NCBI GenBank assembly: GCA_030539055.1
Contig: JAUNSV010000001.1
Location: 1 to 64,000, forward strand
Source: Eubacteriales bacterium
GTDB lineage: Bacteria > Bacillota > Clostridia > Lachnospirales > Lachnospiraceae
Length of the DNA: 64,000 nt
Direction: 5' to 3'
Shown here in pieces: positions 60,619 to 64,000 of the stretch; the stretch's first letter is position 1; every line of letters begins with the position of its first letter. The position numbers and the translations under genes are program-made. A model generated the notes under the pieces. The model searched no databases and had not been told where the DNA came from. It worked only from the letters and a program-made list of their open reading frames with translations.

Positions 60619-61440
60619 TTATTTTTGTAAATGTATATCGATTTGTGTGTATGGTATTTGAATATTTCTTTCATCAAATACTTTTTTTATTTCCTCAGTT
60701 AATTCGTATTTTGCTAAAAAGTAATTTTCATTTTTTGCAAAACATTTTATACAATAAGTTATTTCATTTGCATCATAAGATAGCACATTTACTATTCTAT
60801 TCATATTTTTTTCTATATTATGGTTTCTATTTATAGCTTCGTTTATAGCTTCTTTTACTTTAAAAATATCGCATTCATATGAAGCACCTATTGTCATATC
60901 TATTCTCCTATACTCATCTTCAGATACATTTGATATTACACTTTGTGCTATTTTATTGTTTGGATAATAAATAACATCCTTATTTGCATTTTTAACTTTT
61001 GTATACATAAAATTTATTTCTATAACTACAACTTCTATATTATCTATAATAATTGAATCTCCCACTTTAAATGGTTTGTTAATTAAAATGCTTACACCAG
61101 ATGCCAGATTTTGCATTGTATTTTGAATAGAAAGTGATATAGCTAAACCAAAAATTGAAAATGCAGCTATAAATGAGCTTGTGTCTATCCCTATGTATGA
61201 AGCAACTATAGAAATACCAAAAAAATAAAGTATAATTTTTAAAATATTATTTATAAATGTTTTTAAAGATTTTTCTATTTTTGATGTTTCAACTATTTTT
61301 CCTAATATTTTTGTAACAAATTTTATTAAAACAAAAAGAACAATTAGTAAAATAATTGATGTTACTATTTTATTGATTGTAGCACCTTGCCAAGCACTGG
61401 ATATTTCTTTTGTAAAATCATTTACATTTATATTTTGCAA
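60619..61440 (-). CDS. Small-conductance mechanosensitive channel (MscS family)
   Basis: A 273-residue channel with three membrane helices. TM3 and the following beta domain carry the conserved blocks AFSIFGLAISLSIQNTMQNLASGVSILINKPFKVGD and VVVIEINFMYTKVKNANKDVIYYPNNKI. The start is TTG at 61440 with AAGGAG seven bases upstream. It protects against osmotic downshock and has no obvious link to the folate genes around it. Confidence 0.93.
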   Translation of the reverse strand: MQNINVNDFTKEISSAWQGATINKIVTSIILLIVLFVLIKFVTKILGKIVETSKIEKSLKTFINNILKIILYFFGISIVASYIGIDTSSFIAAFSIFGLAISLSIQNTMQNLASGVSILINKPFKVGDSIIIDNIEVVVIEINFMYTKVKNANKDVIYYPNNKIAQSVISNVSEDEYRRIDMTIGASYECDIFKVKEAINEAINRNHNIEKNMNRIVNVLSYDANEITYCIKCFAKNENYFLAKYELTEEIKKVFDERNIQIPYTQIDIHLQK

Positions 61441-61451
61441 GAATTATCTCC

Positions 61452-61952
61452 TTATGATTTTTTTATATGATTTATTATTTTTGGAATTAGTATAATATAA
61501 CAAATTGACATAAAAATACTTATTAATATCCTTTGAAGTAATGATCCAAACACATATGCTACAGAGTAGTACCCCATTATTTTAGAATCAAGATACATAG
61601 CTAATGTATTTAATAATGTTAAAATAATCGAAGAAATTAATATATTAAAAATATATTTTTCTTTATTTATTTTTGATAAAAAACCTAATAAAATACCAAC
61701 TAAAGTATGTGGCATTATCCAAATAATTGTAGTAGCACTAAGACCAAAAGTAAGAAGTTGTGATATAAACATTCCTATAGCACCAACCAAGGCACCAATA
61801 ACTGGTCCAAAAAGAATAGCAGAAATAAAAAAAGGTAAATTTTGCAATGTGATTTTTATATTAAAAAAAAGGATAGAAAAAGTACCAAAAATAATAAATA
61901 ATGATAAAAGAATAGCAACTAAGCTTATTGTTTTATTGTTTATTTTTTTCAT
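61452..61952 (-). CDS. ECF transporter S component, probably for folate
   Basis: A 166-residue membrane protein with six helices and the S-component layout (LQNLPFFISAILFGPVIGALVGAIGMFISQLL, then WIMPHTLVGILLGFLSK). The gene overlaps the end of folC by 20 bases, which favours folate as the vitamin (FolT), but thiamine or pyridoxine types look similar. The EcfA/EcfT module is not in the window. The start is unsure between this ATG and a GTG at 61973. Confidence 0.8.
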   Translation of the reverse strand: MKKINNKTISLVAILLSLFIIFGTFSILFFNIKITLQNLPFFISAILFGPVIGALVGAIGMFISQLLTFGLSATTIIWIMPHTLVGILLGFLSKINKEKYIFNILISSIILTLLNTLAMYLDSKIMGYYSVAYVFGSLLQRILISIFMSICYIILIPKIINHIKKS

Positions 61953-63168
61953 ATAATGAAAGCGCCTCTCCACACAAGTAAAGTGAACCTGTGATTAAAA
62001 TAATTCCTTTATTATTTAATATTTTTTTTGCTTCATTTATTGCTTCTTGTAAGTCTTCTATATATTTTACTTTATTTGAATACTTACTAAAAGTTTGTAG
62101 TAACTTTTGTGTGTTTGTTTTTCTATTTGTATGCACATTAGTAAGTATTATGTCTTTTGTGATTTTGCTTATTTCTAAAGCCATATTCTCTATATCTTTA
62201 TCATCTAAGATTGCAGTTATACACACTAATTTTTTATTATTAAAAAAATTTGCTAGTGATTGTATGCATTGCACATTATGTGCACCATCAAGGTAAACTT
62301 CTACATCTCCCTTTTCTAATAATTGAAGTCTAGCATTCCAAGGAGTAGTTTTGAAACCATTTATTATGTCTTCTTCTTTAATATTATAACCTAAATTTTG
62401 CAAAATTGAAATACTCTCTTTAACGCATAAAGCATTCATTTTTTGATGATTACCAAGTAGTGATAATTCGTAATTAAATTTATTATTTCTATTTGTAATA
62501 AAAATAGTTGCATTCTCTTTTTTAGCTTTTTCTACAAATACTTTTGTAATATTTTTATCATCATAATCATATAATACTATAGGGCATTCTTTTTTAATAA
62601 TACCCATTTTTGATTTAGCAATTTGAATTATAGAAGTACCTAATATTTTTGTGTGATCGTATCCTATATTTACTATAATAGAAACTAAAGGTTTTTTTAT
62701 AATATTTGTAGCATCCATTTGACCACCAAGACCCACTTCTAATATAAGAATATCAACTTTTTTATCATAAAAATATAAAAATGCAATTGCTGTTAATATT
62801 TCAAAAGTGTTAATGTGATCATCGAACAATTTTTCTTTTTCTATTTTTTCTGTAGCTTCTAAAACTTTTGTAGCATAAAATATAAAATCTTCATCGCTTA
62901 TATCTACTCCATTTATTTTGTATCTTTCATTTATTTTTATTAAGTGTGGAGAAGTATATAAACCTGTTTTGTATCCAGCTTCTTTTAAAATATTAGATAA
63001 CATAGCACAAGTTGATCCTTTTCCATTTGTGCCTGCAACATGTATACATTTTATTTTTTCTTGAATATTGTCAAAATAGTCCATAAGAAAACTAATCCTT
63101 TTTAATGTAGGATTAGCTTCTTTTGGATTATACTCATATATTTTTTTTATAATTTGTTCAATATTCAT
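61933..63168 (-). CDS. folC: Folylpolyglutamate synthase/dihydrofolate synthase
   Basis: Adds glutamates to folates; 411 residues. Mur-ligase-like features: HVAGTNGKGSTCAMLSNIL (P-loop), TSPHLIKINERYKINGVDIS, LEVGLGGQMDATNII, NIGYDHTKILG and YLDGAHNVQC. No ribosome site is visible at the ATG. It lies 26 bases after fhs. Confidence 0.94.
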   Translation of the reverse strand: MNIEQIIKKIYEYNPKEANPTLKRISFLMDYFDNIQEKIKCIHVAGTNGKGSTCAMLSNILKEAGYKTGLYTSPHLIKINERYKINGVDISDEDFIFYATKVLEATEKIEKEKLFDDHINTFEILTAIAFLYFYDKKVDILILEVGLGGQMDATNIIKKPLVSIIVNIGYDHTKILGTSIIQIAKSKMGIIKKECPIVLYDYDDKNITKVFVEKAKKENATIFITNRNNKFNYELSLLGNHQKMNALCVKESISILQNLGYNIKEEDIINGFKTTPWNARLQLLEKGDVEVYLDGAHNVQCIQSLANFFNNKKLVCITAILDDKDIENMALEISKITKDIILTNVHTNRKTNTQKLLQTFSKYSNKVKYIEDLQEAINEAKKILNNKGIILITGSLYLCGEALSLYEKNKQ

Positions 63169-63194
63169 TGAAAAAAATTATTAATTGATTTTTT

Positions 63195-64000
63195 TTAAAA
63201 CAAACCTGATATTACACCATTCTCATCAACATCTACTTTTTCTGCTGATGGTACTTTTGGTAAACCTGGCATTGTCATTATCTCACCTGTAAGAGCAACT
63301 ATGAATCCAGCTCCAGCACAAACTTTTAAATTGCGTACTTGTAAAATGAAGTCCTTAGGTGCACCAAGTTTTGTAGGGTCATCTGAGAAAGAATATTGAG
63401 TTTTTGCCATACATATTGGTAGGTTAGAATATCCAAGTGCTTCAAGTTCTTTAATTTGCTTTATAGCATTACCAACTAATTGCACTTCTTTTGCTCTATA
63501 CACTTTTTTTGCAATTTTAGTAATTTTTTCTAAAATAGAATCTTCATCTTCGTATACGAATTTGAAATTATTTTTTTCATTGCATAATTTTACTACTTCT
63601 TCTGCAAGAGCTTTACCACCCTCGCCACCTTTTGCCCATACTTCTGAAAGAGCTACATTTACTCCTAGTTTTTTACACTCTTTTTCTACTAAGTCAAGCT
63701 CTTCTTTAGTATCTGTAGGAAAAGCATTTATTGCTACTACACAAGGAAGCCCATATACATTTTTTACATTATCAACATGTTGCAATAAATTTGGTAAACC
63801 TTTTTGTAGCGCTTCTAAATTCTCTTTACTCAAGTCTTCTTTTTTTACTCCACCGTGGTGTTTTAATGCTCTTACAGAAGCTACGATTACTACAGCATTT
63901 GGTCTTAAATTAGACTTACGGCATTTGATATCTATAAATTTTTCTGCTCCAAGATCTGCACCAAAACCTGCTTCTGTAATTACATACTCTGCATTTGATA
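63195..64000 (-). CDS. fhs: Formate--tetrahydrofolate ligase (N-terminus outside window)
   Basis: ATP-driven formation of 10-formyl-THF. Only the last ~267 residues are present; the frame is open to the right edge, beginning [21 protein letters not shown]. The internal ATG near 63833 is not the start. Family blocks include [72 protein letters not shown] and [20 protein letters not shown]. It heads the visible part of the folate run. Confidence 0.97.
   Translation of the reverse strand, partial: SNAEYVITEAGFGADLGAEKFIDIKCRKSNLRPNAVVIVASVRALKHHGGVKKEDLSKENLEALQKGLPNLLQHVDNVKNVYGLPCVVAINAFPTDTKEELDLVEKECKKLGVNVALSEVWAKGGEGGKALAEEVVKLCNEKNNFKFVYEDEDSILEKITKIAKKVYRAKEVQLVGNAIKQIKELEALGYSNLPICMAKTQYSFSDDPTKLGAPKDFILQVRNLKVCAGAGFIVALTGEIMTMPGLPKVPSAEKVDVDENGVISGLF

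Noticed and set aside
63195-63833. Apparent complete 212-codon gene at the right end
   Set aside because: The same frame continues to the window edge with formate-tetrahydrofolate ligase motifs, so the internal ATG is not the start.

Overview
The window looks like a stretch of chromosome from a very AT-rich, Gram-positive anaerobe of the Clostridia. The signs are strong GGAGG-type ribosome sites, lipoprotein signals with their signal peptidase II, SepF, LTA-synthase-like and MBOAT/DHHW envelope genes, a trimeric-type [FeFe] hydrogenase operon and formate-tetrahydrofolate ligase. I cannot name a species. No phage, insertion sequence or CRISPR array was seen. Gene density is high and most genes lie on the minus strand.

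Layout. (1) 1-8057: rho (cut by the left edge), a small anchored protein on the plus strand, then a minus-strand run of tRNA-Cys, tRNA-Glu, a MIP channel, a ChvE-like sugar-binding lipoprotein, a ROK kinase, dusB, greA and lysS. (2) 8058-19706: a tightly packed 11-gene run starting at an apparently leaderless signal peptidase I gene. It continues through an M18 aminopeptidase, a trigger-factor-like lipoprotein, a dihydroorotase homologue that has lost its metal ligands, a GH18/SH3 hydrolase, tsaC, dCMP deaminase, an alpha/beta hydrolase, a membrane-anchored MurF, ddl and engB. (3) 19844-26757: a Nudix/rhomboid-like pair, a YtxH-like gene, and an operon for tRNA maturation and t6A synthesis (cysteine desulfurase, tsaB, rimI, RNase Z, tsaD, ispD). 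(4) 26956-31778: a dicarboxylate/amino-acid symporter, an LTA-synthase-like enzyme, a polysaccharide deacetylase and rsmE. (5) 31934-37335: a livKHMGF branched-chain amino-acid ABC operon in which livF is frameshifted, followed by an unknown secreted protein. (6) 37329-44806: an eight-gene envelope cluster with MBOAT acyltransferase, DHHW protein, three SGNH proteins, an amidase, a DUF6273 protein and a DUF4358 lipoprotein. (7) 44904-52918: an electron-bifurcating-type hydrogenase operon facing a divergent cluster of two DRTGG-like proteins, an anti-sigma-like ATPase, a PHP protein and HutD. (8) 52927-58152: a Wzt/TagH-like ABC ATPase, an NlpC/P60 lipoprotein, rluD, lspA and sepF. (9) 58400-64000: a one-carbon/folate run of fhs (cut by the right edge), folC, an ECF S component, mscS, a TRIC-type channel, glutamate formimidoyltransferase and cyclodeaminase.

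The most interesting points are the catalytically dead dihydroorotase homologue inside an envelope operon, the zinc-ribbon-like insertion in signal peptidase I, SepF with an Asn-rich NPF-repeat tail, and a hydrogenase with a TSCS motif plus a lysine-rich tail. Also notable are the eight-gene acylation cluster with one altered SGNH protein, the livF frameshift, the perfect hairpin in the livK leader, and promoters that place the transcription start on or next to the lepB and rsmE start codons. All functions are inferred from motifs read by eye; no database search was run.
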